Below are positions 43,276 to 54,345 of a stretch of DNA of 64,000 nt, piece by piece. The notes below the pieces were generated by a model. It was not told the DNA's origin, ran no database searches, and saw only the letters and a list, made by a program, of their open reading frames with translations. Both the position numbers and the translations under genes were made by a program. Origin of the DNA: Sarocladium kiliense (taxonomy: Eukaryota; Ascomycota; Sordariomycetes; Hypocreales; Sarocladiaceae); the NCBI GenBank assembly GCA_030734395.1, contig JAUZTG010000003.1:62001-126000 (forward strand), read 5' to 3'. The first letter of the stretch is position 1. Each line of letters begins with the position of its first letter.

Positions 43276-44895
43276 TCATGATCCACCCAGATTGTCCCAA
43301 GTCATAAAACCCAAGACGATGCACAGAACCCACAAACCAGGACCAGATAACGCATGCGGCACGCACGCTACATCATCGTCATCATCGTTGCTGCCGTTGT
43401 TGCTGTTGTTGTCGCTTCCGCTATCAGTCTTGTTGCTATCCAAATCGTTGCCATCCTTATCCTTATCCTGGAAACCATTAGCAGCGACGAGGCTCGTGCT
43501 TGTTGGCGATGGGAAGCCAGCTGTCTCCATTTGGTTACGAACAAGTGTCGCGGATGGAATCGTGGCGCCTTTGCTTTTGAAGGGAACAATATTCGTGTCT
43601 GTGGAGTTGAAGTCTGTGGATGCCAGCCCGATCTCGTTGTTCTCCAGATCGTAGACGACATAGGCGGATCGTAAAAAGGTGTCGCCAAGTGTCCAAGGCG
43701 ATGCGTATGAGCGCTGAATGCCGAATTGGCAAACACGCTCTCCCTCATGCTCCCCAGAAGTGAACTGCGGAGGAGTTCCATTCGTGAGATCGATCACGAG
43801 CTCGTCCATTGTGATGTTGATTCGAGGCCCATCCTGGCCTGCGAAACCGAAGGAAAAGTAACCTGGATGCTCTGCATGGGAGCACGGCAGCACTGCCATC
43901 TCCAGTCTCGAGTTGTACGTGGCACCAACCTCATCCCAAACAGACTTCGCAAGATCAAATGGGAGGTAGCTGAGGGTGGTCCCTGAATCAAGAATGACCT
44001 CAATAGGCCAGTCACTTGCTAGTATGTCGGTGCCCGTCGGGCTAGTCGCCTCCAGCGAGGTCATCGGAATGGCGAAGTGAGTGTACGCATCGGCTTTCTT
44101 GTCCTTGAGAACACTGATGCGCGTCATCTCCCCCAAGAACTTCCCCGTATCGATTCCACCAAAGAGGATGTTCCCCGTACTTGCGCCGAGATCGTTCAGC
44201 CAAAGGCTGTACGCGATGGTCCTTATGAACCCACTCTGCTGCATAGATATTGGCAAGTTGGGATACATGAAGCCAGCAGATCCGATGGAAGCCTCATTGA
44301 TAGCATATCCAACTCCGAGCAAGCCATAGGCCAAGTCCGTCTGGAGGCCGAGGCCCATTGTCAAGTTTTTGACGGTAGCCCCGCTAATCTCGAATGTATC
44401 GTTGAAGTAGTCTCCTTTTGAATAGCTCTGATCAATGTAGGAGATGTCAAACGAGTCCGGCATGAAGTCGTAGAAGGTCTCAGACTTGTCAGGGTCAACT
44501 GGACGCCTTGTCAGCACAGCACACACGTAGGAACCGGGCGCAGTTGGTAGCTTACAGCTTCCCATAAAACACCCAGACTCGCCGGAGAGAGACTTGGTCC
44601 GGCAGATACCGGCGTGACTGTAAGGAACCCATATATCGCTGCTAGCGGTATCGAGTTGCAATGTAACATTCTGGCCTGGGCTGCCTATACGAGCATTGGC
44701 GAAGTACCCTCCACGGCCCTTCTCATTCGCAATTGTCTCCTCGTACGTTCTCTCAACACGCCGCTGCAGTGGAATGTCGACATGTCGTCGCTGGATGTCC
44801 CATTGGACAACTTGAGCCTCTGCGAGAGGCCATGAAGCGAAGATAACAGAGAAAAGCAACAGCAGTCCCCTGAGGTGCGGGGACAACAGGATCAT
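43276..44895 (-). CDS. GPI-type aspartic protease (yapsin-like)
   Basis: A1-family secreted aspartyl endopeptidase, 539 aa, intronless. The signal peptide follows ATG 44895 (RGLLLLFSVIFASWPLAEA). Catalytic motifs are LDTASSDIWVP (D82; A replaces the usual G) and VILDSGTTLSYLP (D303). Cysteines in the ICRTKSLSGESGCFMGSC loop match the yapsin/candidapepsin subfamily. The tail has a Ser/Thr and Asp/Asn-rich spacer with pure runs of D and N, then a hydrophobic C-terminus (GPGLWVLCIVLGF) of GPI-signal type, so it is probably anchored at the plasma membrane or wall. Likely roles are wall-protein shedding or pH-dependent processing. Confidence 0.92.
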   Translation of the reverse strand: MILLSPHLRGLLLLFSVIFASWPLAEAQVVQWDIQRRHVDIPLQRRVERTYEETIANEKGRGGYFANARIGSPGQNVTLQLDTASSDIWVPYSHAGICRTKSLSGESGCFMGSCKLPTAPGSYVCAVLTRRPVDPDKSETFYDFMPDSFDISYIDQSYSKGDYFNDTFEISGATVKNLTMGLGLQTDLAYGLLGVGYAINEASIGSAGFMYPNLPISMQQSGFIRTIAYSLWLNDLGASTGNILFGGIDTGKFLGEMTRISVLKDKKADAYTHFAIPMTSLEATSPTGTDILASDWPIEVILDSGTTLSYLPFDLAKSVWDEVGATYNSRLEMAVLPCSHAEHPGYFSFGFAGQDGPRINITMDELVIDLTNGTPPQFTSGEHEGERVCQFGIQRSYASPWTLGDTFLRSAYVVYDLENNEIGLASTDFNSTDTNIVPFKSKGATIPSATLVRNQMETAGFPSPTSTSLVAANGFQDKDKDGNDLDSNKTDSGSDNNSNNGSNDDDDDVACVPHALSGPGLWVLCIVLGFMTWDNLGGS

Positions 44896-46510
44896 AGTCG
44901 AGCACGTCAATGACGATCGCGTACTCGAGGCCGTGTCAATTGTCGTGGAGAAACGAGCTGAGCCCACAAGGGCAGGGAGACAGGCGCATCTGAGGTCGAT
45001 AGGATGTTACGACAGGTAAGAGCTCACTTTAGGCCCAAGACGGCGAAGAGTGGAATAAACCGAATCGGTCGGTGGCGAGAAAGGGGCCCTTTATTCGTGG
45101 AAGCGTTTGAGAGCACTATGTTGATTCAGTAAGGACTGACTGGTGCACCAAGGCAAGACGGAGAGAGGGACGTCGAGAGAGTCGAAGACGATGTGGGAGG
45201 GTACTCGTCCTAAAGTCAAAACGAAAGAAGATGGGGAGACATGATGGGCGGATTGCGCCGAGGTGATGAGCAGCGCCAGCAAGCGACACGACACGTCAAG
45301 GGCGGCTTCAATGGGATGGGGTGTGTGTGGTGATGTGATCCAATGGCGGTTTCCAATGCGTACGGCAGAGAGGGATGGGCGACGGAACACGGAATGGAGA
45401 CACCCCTAAGAAACCCCAAGAGCCCCAAGAGCTGCCCGATGCGGCGAGCGTCGTCATGCTCGATCCACTGTTACTCGCCGAGAGGCACCGTGCAGCCAAT
45501 CAGGCCCGCTGTGGCGGTAGCACTGGGCCCTCTGGAATCGCTGGGTCTCCCCTGCCAGGGCCGCTACAGCGCGCTATCGCCCGTTAAGCCCGCTGTGCAT
45601 CTTGCAGCAATAGGACCCCTGGGCCCAGGCCGGCGCCTCACTGCCGAGAATCTGTGGACCACTGCAAGTCTGGGCTTGGAGAAGAAAAGAAACTTGCAGC
45701 ATCCAAAGATGAGCCCTGGAAGTGCACATCAGTTACCGTATTCCGACGATGCGGTGCTTGACCCTGGCTTCCTTTTTCCACAATTAGGAGCAGCTCAAAC
45801 TTATCCAAATCTGGGCTGATCATCTCTCAGCTCGCCCACAGTTCTCCCCAGCGCTGTGGACTCTCTTTCATCCTCGCGACCACTTGGGCTTGGTGCACGC
45901 GTAAGCGTTTGTCACAAGACGGGGTCTCGGCATCCTCCCAAGCTTCTCGTCTGGCGCTATCATTGAGAAGAAGATACACGGCTCGGCACTTCCGTACATC
46001 TCTGGCTGACGCCCTTCCATATCGAGTCTGGCGGAGGGGAAGGGTTGAGGGTTCCGCATCATTTCCCAACTCGCAAGACAGTCATTAGCTGCCATGATCC
46101 CAAGTACGTGTCTGCCGAACGTGCGGTAAATGTTCAACACCCGCGTGCAGTGTTGTGCGAGTATGTGCCGCAAGCTATTCCGGAGCCATCTACTGGATCG
46201 ACGCAGTCCATACTCTCGTAGTTCCTGAATGCTCCATAGAGATCTTATTAAACTCTCGACGAAGTTCCGACTTGAACGTCCCATGAAATGAGTTGATCAC
46301 ATACAGACGTCGACAAGCAAATGGCATTGTCAAGGTCCGGGCCAACTCAGTCAATTCTGCCAGTCACAGCTTCCACTAGATCGTACTGCGGATTTTGAAG
46401 GTTCTCCGAAGGCATGGGGTAATGAGACATCCACTACTAGTCACATTGCACTTTTGCTTCGAACTCACACTGTTCCATGTCATTACGCCGCCTCCTACTT
46501 GGACTTATGC
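44896..46510. other. 1.6-kb intergenic region
   Basis: Contains the protease promoter and the 3' region of the aminotransferase. A 138-codon minus-strand frame with an ATG at 46284 (stop 45868) has no domain and unconvincing composition. Confidence 0.4.
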
Positions 46511-47762
46511 TCAGAGGAGGGAGCATTCAACATACTCGCCCAACTTCCTCAGAGCCTCTTCAAGTACTGAAGTCTCGCTGACATACCCCATTCTCACGTA
46601 TCCTTCAAAGTCCTCACCTCTTCCAAAGCAGTGTGACCCTGGAACTAGAAAGACCTTTGTCTTTTCCAGCAAATCTAGGCAGAACTCTGTGTCAACAATA
46701 GGCTTGCCCTTGGTCCTGAACTGAATAAAGGCAGTTGTGCCCGCCCGAGGTTCTATCCAGCAACAGACAGAAGGGTACTTCTCTATAAACGCCTTCACAA
46801 GCTTGAGGTTATGAGCAGCGAGCTCAGTATTCCTGCGGACCAGTGAAGGCTGCACGGCTGGCGACAAAGCGTATGTGGCAACCCGGTCGTCAAGCTTGGA
46901 GACACTGATTGTCGTGTAGTCACGAGCAGCTGCGACAGCGTCAATGATAGAGCTGTCAGGTGAGACGACCCAGCCTAGACGGATCCCAGCGAGTGCGAAC
47001 GCCTTGGACATGGAACCAGTCACAACAGTCTTCTTGTGGCCCAATGATGTCGCAGGCGGTGGTGGCGTCGTTCCAGCTGGGAGAGAGTGCCACAGTGGGC
47101 GGTAGACCTCGTCCGAGAAGAGGATGATGTCTCTCTTCGCTGCAAAGTCTGCAATTCCCTCCATAACCTTATCTGGGATAGGAGCGCCAGTTGGATTGTT
47201 GGGATTGTTGATGATGATCATCTGTGAAACACAGTTAGCCTCGAATACTTGCTCTGAGGATACGTATGCATTGTCTCACCTTTGTATTCTCCTTGACGAG
47301 CCCTTCCAGCTCAGCTAGATCTGGAACATAGCCATTCTCATGACGAAGCTTCCATAACGATGTTTCTGCTCCCAGGCTGGGTGGGACAGAATACAGCTGC
47401 TGGTAGGTCGGATAGACACAGATGACGTGGTCGCCTGGGCCAACGAGGGTGTACATAGCAAGGAAGTTGGCGTGAATGGCGCCCTGAGCTATGAGGACGT
47501 TGTCTGCTGACAGCTTCGACCCGTCTTCGCCGCTGCAGAGAGAGGCAACGTACTCTCTGAGTTGTTGTGAGCCCTTGATGGCTCCGTAGGTCATCTTGTC
47601 ATCGGGGTCGAAGGGAGTTTTGGCATTCTCGTCGGTAGATAGCTTGATGAGCTCATTGATGGAAATAGAAGAGGCGCATGTTTCTGAGATATTGAGAACT
47701 CCAGGAGTGAGCTCATACTTGTCCATCCATTGCTCAACGGTGAAGGGATCGATTTGAACCAT
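46511..47762 (-). CDS. PLP-dependent aminotransferase, class I/II
   Basis: Fold-type I aminotransferase, 397 aa, exons 47762-47280 and 47221-46511. Motifs: the cofactor-stacking region AQGAIHANFLAMYTLVGPGD, the substrate/PLP Asn in INNPNNPTGAP, Asp/Tyr in FSDEVYRPLW, and the Schiff-base Lys in TGSMSKAFALAGIRLGWV, followed by an Arg near the C-terminus in FEGYVRMGY. It resembles fungal aminotransferases often named after capreomycidine synthase, but the substrate is unknown. There is no presequence, so it is probably cytosolic. The start is ATG 47762; the frame is open further upstream without a better ATG. Confidence 0.92.
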
Positions 47763-49057
47763 GTTGGCGGCTTGTTTGTGGGCTGGTCTGATATTTGGGA
47801 TGCGGCGGGCTTGAAATCGGGTGTAACCCGTGAGAAATGAGACGGTGATGGTCAGTTGTTCTGGAGAGATATTCTGGAATACGGCGTGGAGTTTAATATA
47901 GATACAGCTAGACGCTGGTCCGTGATCTCTTGCTCTGACTTTAACAACAGCCACAACAACTCAGGCGCGCCCTGTTGATGGGTCGACACATCCGCCAACT
48001 GCTTAGCGCATGCGGGCTTGGGCTGGTTTATGTAGGGACTCATGCGGGACCACGATACAACCGAAACGTTACAGGACGGCATTGATGATGGTATGTGTGA
48101 GATGAATCGAAGCAGGCCCGTCTCCCAATTCTGTCCTAATTTCAAGGAAGATAAGTGGAAAGCGAGAGACGGTGGTCATGTTGACTCGCACCGGGCTTGA
48201 GTCGGGGGTGCAGCTTCGGTCATGATTCAAAGCTGTAGCAATGTGGGTAACAGGACTGAAACTCCTCAGCGACCTGGAAGGACATCAAGCAGGAGAGAGC
48301 TATATTTACGCTCGCCTGCCAAGCAGCAGTCAAGTTCCCCAGTGATATTAAGCTGCCTGTCGTTCATATGCATACACGCCGCATCTGAAATAGTATTCGG
48401 TTCAGGTTCGTCTGCAACATCACTGGTACAGTACCCCTGCTGGGGATTCTGCATACAGCCACCGGGCGATACACCGCGTTGAGGGTGCATGAGCACTGCA
48501 TACAGCCATCACACGGCACCATCCACGTGGGTGAAGCCTCTCTCAACCCTCGCAAGCCCCAATCACGATCGATGCTGTGCCTAGCTTTAGGTGTGCCTGT
48601 GCCTGCGCCTAGCGACTCCAGGTTCTCCCCAGATCCCATGTTGTCCAATCAGCGCTCTCGATTTTCCTTTAGCCAGCGCTTCCCAGGCCCCCGTCTCCGC
48701 TGCAAGTGGCCGCTCTCGGGGCTTGAGCTTCCCCCGAAGCGAGAGCCTATCGCCCGCCAGCTCAGTACCTGCCAGCTACCCATCAGGCCCACACTCACCC
48801 CGCTGTGTGGCTGGTATCGGCCAAGTCCAGAGTTCCCCATCAACGACATCGTCACTCACCCTGTTCTCGGTCTCTTTCCCGCGTCTCCAACTGACTCGTC
48901 TCCACGTCCTACTCCTCCTCCATCCCATCACCGCAACACCGCCCAACCCCCATCGTCCGCCCTTTCCCTCCTCCTCCTCCTCCTCCTCCTCGTCGTCCCA
49001 TTCCGACTCAAGCTGGAGCTGCTATTGAAGCTATCGCATACGTAGCAACGACCGGCC
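47763..49057. other. divergent promoter region
   Basis: About 1.3 kb between the divergent aminotransferase and ABC transporter genes. The last 100 bp are pyrimidine-rich with a (CTC)n run at about 48970-48993. No gene seen. Confidence 0.4.
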
Positions 49058-52000
49058 ATGGCTCCCCCGAGCTTGAGGAGCCTAGCTGTCGCGGCGGTAG
49101 CTCTGCTGCCTGTCCTTGCGACGGCGCAGTCCAACTCGAGCTTCAGCGATGCCGACATGCTTCGCGCTCACTACGAGCTAATGGTTGGGCGACCCAAAGA
49201 TTGTCCTCCTTGGTATGGATTTTCCCTTTCCTTGTGGTTGCCTGCCGTTGATCCAGCGAGGCGCGCTCCGTGTTCATGATGCTGATATTCCCTCCGCGCT
49301 ACAGCTTCAACTGTCTGCTCCCCGCCCACCACTGTTCGCAGTATGCGGGCTGCAACGAATTCAACGGCAAATGCGATTGTCCTCCAGGCTTCGGTGGTGA
49401 CGACTGCTTGAATCCACGTATGTGCCAGTCCTCCGAATCTATCAGCGCCAACCAACGAGACTGACTTGTGCGATAACAGTATGCGGCTCTCTCCCGAAAG
49501 GCAAAGACCGACCCATGCGAGGCCGTGGCAACTGCAAGTGCGATGAAGGCTGGACCGGCATCAACTGCAATGTCTGTACCTCCAACGATGCCTGTAATGC
49601 CATGGTCGAACCCGGCGAGGGAGGTGTGTGTTATCAGAACGGCGAGGTTGTCAACCAGAACCACCAAATTTGTGATGTCACCAACAAGAAAATCACCAGT
49701 CTCCTGGGTTCACAACGTCCGGAGGTTACCTTCACTTGTGACGCAAAGTCGGAGACGTGCGATTTCCAGTGTACGTCTTTCTTGTTTGCTGGCTAAGCGC
49801 AATAACGCTAACAATACGTATAGTCTGGGTCGATCAAGTTGAATCGTTCTATTGTCATCTTTCCGAATGCGATTCCAGTGCCGAGTTTACCACTGACAAG
49901 AACTCGACATCATACAAATGCGGTCATATCAGCTGCGAGTGCATCCCCGAACGGATGCTTTGCGGCAAAGATGGCTCCATCGATCTCGGCGAGTTTCTTG
50001 AGGTCTCTATCAAGGGACCTGGCAGCTTTGAATGCACTCAGAAGCACGGTGGCTCTCACGACTGTGCCTTCAAAGAGCCTGAAATGGACGCCCTAATCCT
50101 CACGCTTATCGGTGACTCGAGCATCTTCCTTGACTGCAGGGCGGGCGAATGTCTTTACGAGACACAGGTTCCTGGATACCATCGCCCTGTCAAGAAAATC
50201 AATACCCCTCTAATTGCGGGCATTATCGCCGGCTGCGGACTCTTTGTTGTTGCCGTCATCATTGTGGTTTGGTATCTGTCTCGCAGAAAGCTGCGATACG
50301 GCGCCATTCGTCTGGACGACTCTGATGACGAAAGTACAAAGCTTATGACAGACCATAAGCCAGCCGCACTCTACTTCGAAGATGTGGCTTACAACCTCAA
50401 CGGCAAGACTATTCTGTCCAACATCCAGGGCATCTGCCATCCTGGTGAGGTTACCGCCATCATGGGCGCTTCTGGTGCCGGAAAGACCACCTTCTTGGAT
50501 ATCTTGGCCCGCAAGAACAAGCGTGGACAGGTTTCCGGTAGCTTCTACGTCAACGGCGAGAAGGTCAGCGATGCCAACTACAAGAACGTGGTTGGCTTTG
50601 TTGACCAGGAGGACACCATGCTTCCTACACTAACTGTCCATGAGACCATTCTCAACAGCGCTCTCCTGCGTCTACCTCGTCACATGACACGGGCTGCGAA
50701 GGAGCAACGGGTTTTTGAGATTGAGAAAGAGCTGGGTATTCATCACATTCGCGACTCTCTTATCGGCTCTGAGGAGGGCAATGGACGTGGCATCTCAGGC
50801 GGTGAGAAGAGGCGAGTCGGCATTGCCTGCGAACTAGTCACCTCGCCCTCCATCCTCTTCCTAGATGAGCCTACCAGCGGCCTGGACGCGTACAACGCGT
50901 ACAACGTCATTGAGTGCCTTGTTACGCTCGCCAAGACCTACAAGAGGACCGTCATCTTTACTATTCATCAACCTCGCTCCAACATCGTCGCTCTCTTCGA
51001 TCGCCTCATTCTCCTCGCTCAAGGCAAGACGGTCTACTCGGGTCCCTTTTCTCATTGCCAGTCTTACTTCGACTCAATTGGTTATGAGTGCCCCCCTGGG
51101 TTCAACATCGCCGATTATCTTGTTGACCTGACAATGCACGCTGGTAACGTTTCTTACACGGACGATGGCTCCATCCCTGCTGATGCAGCGAGTGTCGGAC
51201 CAAGCAGTACCAGGGCAGTTAAGTCTGTGGCCAGCATCTCAGGCGGCAGCACCGGCGAGGACAGTGGCGCTGAGCAAGGGCCATCTAAGCGGCCCAAGAA
51301 CCTGCGCAAGGATTCGGTTCGGGCACAGCAGGAGCGTGCTCTCTTTACACGCAGGAAGACGGTTGACACTGCAGCATCATCAGATGCTGGAGGCGAGGAT
51401 GTGGGTTCATACCGACTGCTGGCGAATCCCACCGACTCACTCTCTTCTCAGTTACCCGAGGACCTTCATGATTTGCCACCATCTGCCGTCACGGGCACCG
51501 ACCTCGACTCCATGACCAAGGCCTTTGTGCACTCTGGTATACATAGCAGCATTCGCGACGAAATCCACCAGGCTGTTAGCAGTGCCGGGGCAGCAAACGG
51601 ACAGAATGGAGGAACGGGGAACAGCATTAACGACAGTGCTGTCGGACGAGGGTACGCACGCGTGGGCTACACACGCCAATTCATCATTCTGTCCCAACGG
51701 ACATGGAAGAATTTGTACCGGAACCCGATGCTCATGCTTACTCACTATGCGATCGCCATCGTTCTGGCAGTCTTTGCCGGTTACCTCTTCTACGGGCTCA
51801 CGGATGAGATCAAGGGCTTCCAGAATCGCCTCGGCCTTTTCTTCTTCTTGCTGGCTCTCTTCGGTTTCAGCACACTGACCAGTCTGACTGTCTTCGCACA
51901 GGAACGACTGCTATTCGTCCGCGAGCGGGCAAATGGGTACTACGCGCCTTTTACCTACTTTGCCGCGAAGGTGTTATTCGACATCATCCCATTGAGGATT

Positions 52001-52498
52001 GTTCCTCCCATTTTGATGGGTTCTATTATCTATCCCATGACCGGACTGCTTCCCGATACGCAACACTTCTTCCGGTTCATCCTAGTCCTCGTCCTCTTCA
52101 ACCTAGCGGCTGCTGCGATCTGTCTCTTTATCGGCATTGTTTGCAAAGACCATGGCGTCGCGAACCTGCTCGGCAGCCTTGTTATGCTCTTCAGCCTCCT
52201 ATTCGCGGGTTTCCTCCTCAACCACGAGACTACACCCGAGGGAGCTAAGTGGTTGCAATCACTCTCTATCTTCCATTATGGATTCGAGTCTCTTATTGTC
52301 AACGAGGTCGTTGAACTTACTCTAGTGGATCACCAGTATGGCCTGGACATCACTGTTCCTGGCGCTACTATCTTGAGCAGCTTTGGATTTGACAACGGCG
52401 CGTTGTGGAGCGACATTCGCGACCTCGGCGTCTTTGCTGCGGTCTTCATCGTCCTAGCCTACGTCGCCTTGCATTTCATTCTCGTGGAGAAGCGATAA
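49058..52498 (+). CDS. Adp1-like ABCG transporter with EGF-like ectodomain
   Basis: ABCG/PDR-related half-size transporter, 1077 aa. Exons 49058-49212, 49305-49417, 49480-49770 and 49824-52498. A signal peptide leads into a cysteine-rich lumenal region with EGF-like modules (CDCPPGFGGDDC and CKCDEGWTGINC). A membrane helix follows (IIAGCGLFVVAVIIVVWYL), then the ATPase: Walker A GASGAGKTT near residue 400, signature ISGGEKRR near 508 and Walker B ILFLDEPTSG near 528. A long Ser-rich linker precedes six membrane helices. This order matches yeast Adp1, a putative transporter of unknown substrate, usually assigned to the ER or vacuole. Confidence 0.95.
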
Positions 52499-52923
52499 AG
52501 GATTACTGGGCTTCACCGTCAGTGATGGAATGTTGGTGGGAGAGATAAGATGAAGGGGTATGGTGAGATGTACACATGTGGATGAGCGTGGTCGTGCGAA
52601 TTCTGGCGTTTTGGGGCACTTTGGGTACACAAGATTCAGAAAGACGTTGAAGAGTACATTGAAGCATAGGCAGCGGTCCATTTCGTTTAAATTCAGAATT
52701 ATGTGTAATATGGCAAAGGTTCAATGTGGAGCTACTAGCGTTCAAGTGTTGTATGGCAAGAAAGAGTAGACATTCAGCCGTCACGAAAGCGGAGGATCAT
52801 TCGAATGCTGTACAATACATTTTGAAAACATTTAGGACATGCTTGTCCTGGTATGATACATGGACACGATGCCGACCTTTTTTATACACATGGCCCTCCT
52901 TCTAGACTACTCCCAGAGCTGCA
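52499..52923. other. convergent 3' region
   Basis: About 425 bp between convergent genes; nothing seen. Confidence 0.4.
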
Positions 52924-53901
52924 TCACTTCGTCTTGCTGTCAGGGGTCTCAATCTTGCCACCGGTAAACTCCTCAGCAATACGCTTCGTTCGCAACGCCG
53001 TGCGCTCCGCCTCTGTGACGGAAGCCTCCAGCGGCTTCCTCGATGTACCCATGACGTCTCTGGTCATCTCTCCAACCGTTGTCGGGACGCCCTCCACATC
53101 CCACACGTTGTCCGCTGCACCAATCAAGTTGCCTGATAGCGCCCTCTTGCGGAAGTAGTCATCCGCGAAGTTCTTCTCGATCTCAGCCTTGAGATCGTTC
53201 TCGTGGACGATGAAGTCCGATGCTTTCATGTAGAGATCCATGAGAGCATCTCGGCGAGCCTCCTTCTGCTGACGTTGAATGTTTTCCACCTTCCTCTTGC
53301 TCTCGATGGCGCGGGAAAAGCGGTCAGGATCCGGCTGCACGGAGGTGTCGAGCATGGCATCCAATACAGTACTGCGAGTGATACGGTCGTCGGCCCGCTC
53401 CGGTGCCCTCATGGCGCGCCTGTTGAGGTAGAAGTTGGCGCTAACTTTTTGTCGTTGAGCGAGATCGCTCTCCTGACGACGCACCCACAGCGCCTGTAAG
53501 GACTCCTCAAGGTTCTCACGTCGCTGAGAGGCCATGCGCTTCTTCCATTCGCGGACCTTGTTCGGAGGCTGGCTGGGATCCTCAGCTTCGGCAGCCTTCT
53601 GAGGTAGGGGTGCGGTCTTCTCGATGTAGTCGGGTTCGATCTTCCGTCTGCCCTCGCGACGGGGGAAGATATCGCGGGGAACGGGCAAATGACCTCGGAC
53701 TCTGGCGGGTTTGGTCTCGTCGGATTGAGGAGGAGAGGGGAGGCGGATGTAGGAGGGTGATTGGGGAGGAACGATGTTCTGAGCATTGAGTGAGGTGGTG
53801 GTGAAGGCTCTTGATGCCGAGACTGCAGCTCTTGATGCCGAGACCGCAGCTCGGGCTGTAGCTCTGGCGCAGAGCGCAGAGCGGGCGGAGAGAACAGCCA
53901 T
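52924..53901 (-). CDS. PET123: mitochondrial small-subunit ribosomal protein mS26 (Pet123 family)
   Basis: Intronless, 325 aa. The N-terminus (MAVLSARSALCARATARAAV, then SRAFTTTSLNAQ) is a mitochondrial presequence with a short VSASRAA duplication. The conserved mS26 block follows: SPSYIRLPSPPQSDETKPAR and VRGHLPVPRDIFPRREGR. The rest is charged and helical, as in Pet123, with FADDYFRKRALSGNL and VWDVEGVPTTVGEM near the end. It is a fungal mitoribosome-specific component with no bacterial counterpart. Divergent from NOG2 with 444 bp between starts. Confidence 0.88.
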   Translation of the reverse strand: MAVLSARSALCARATARAAVSASRAAVSASRAFTTTSLNAQNIVPPQSPSYIRLPSPPQSDETKPARVRGHLPVPRDIFPRREGRRKIEPDYIEKTAPLPQKAAEAEDPSQPPNKVREWKKRMASQRRENLEESLQALWVRRQESDLAQRQKVSANFYLNRRAMRAPERADDRITRSTVLDAMLDTSVQPDPDRFSRAIESKRKVENIQRQQKEARRDALMDLYMKASDFIVHENDLKAEIEKNFADDYFRKRALSGNLIGAADNVWDVEGVPTTVGEMTRDVMGTSRKPLEASVTEAERTALRTKRIAEEFTGGKIETPDSKTK

Positions 53902-54345
53902 TGTCGAAGAAATCGAGGGAAGGCTATGGCGTGCCCTGCCCTCTGAGTCGACAATTCTGTGGTAAGGAACGGAGGGTCGTGTGTGGTCGTCGGGATGTCG
54001 AGGTACACGCCAGCTCAGAAATTTGGGTGGTAGCTTTAGGTCAGGGAGTCTGTAGCCGGATTAATTCGCTTCCCTGCGCCGTGCCTGAGCCGCCATCCAT
54101 CCATCCGCCAACTCCAATGGATGGAGCGCTGGGGGACCGCTTTACAGTGGGGCGCCTCCCGTCCGCCTGCCACCCAAATTCTTTGCAGTGGGGTTCGCTT
54201 TTTCTTATCGACAGGCCAGCAAAGAAAAAAAAGTCGGTGGTGCTTTCTCCTCCCATTGCCTCGACTTTCCCACCACCTTTCCCATCCTTAGGTCAATCCT
54301 TTTGCGTCTTCAACTCCCGCCTTTGACGGGCTTCAGAACGCAAAC
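53902..54345. other. divergent promoter of mS26 and NOG2 genes
   Basis: 444 bp shared by a mitochondrial and a cytosolic ribosome gene; it contains an A-rich tract around 54222-54232. No gene seen. Confidence 0.4.

Noticed and set aside
45868..46284. 138-codon minus-strand frame beginning MGRSSRNFVESLIRSL
   Set aside because: It has an ATG but no domain, helix pattern or splice evidence; kept only as a note in the intergenic entry.
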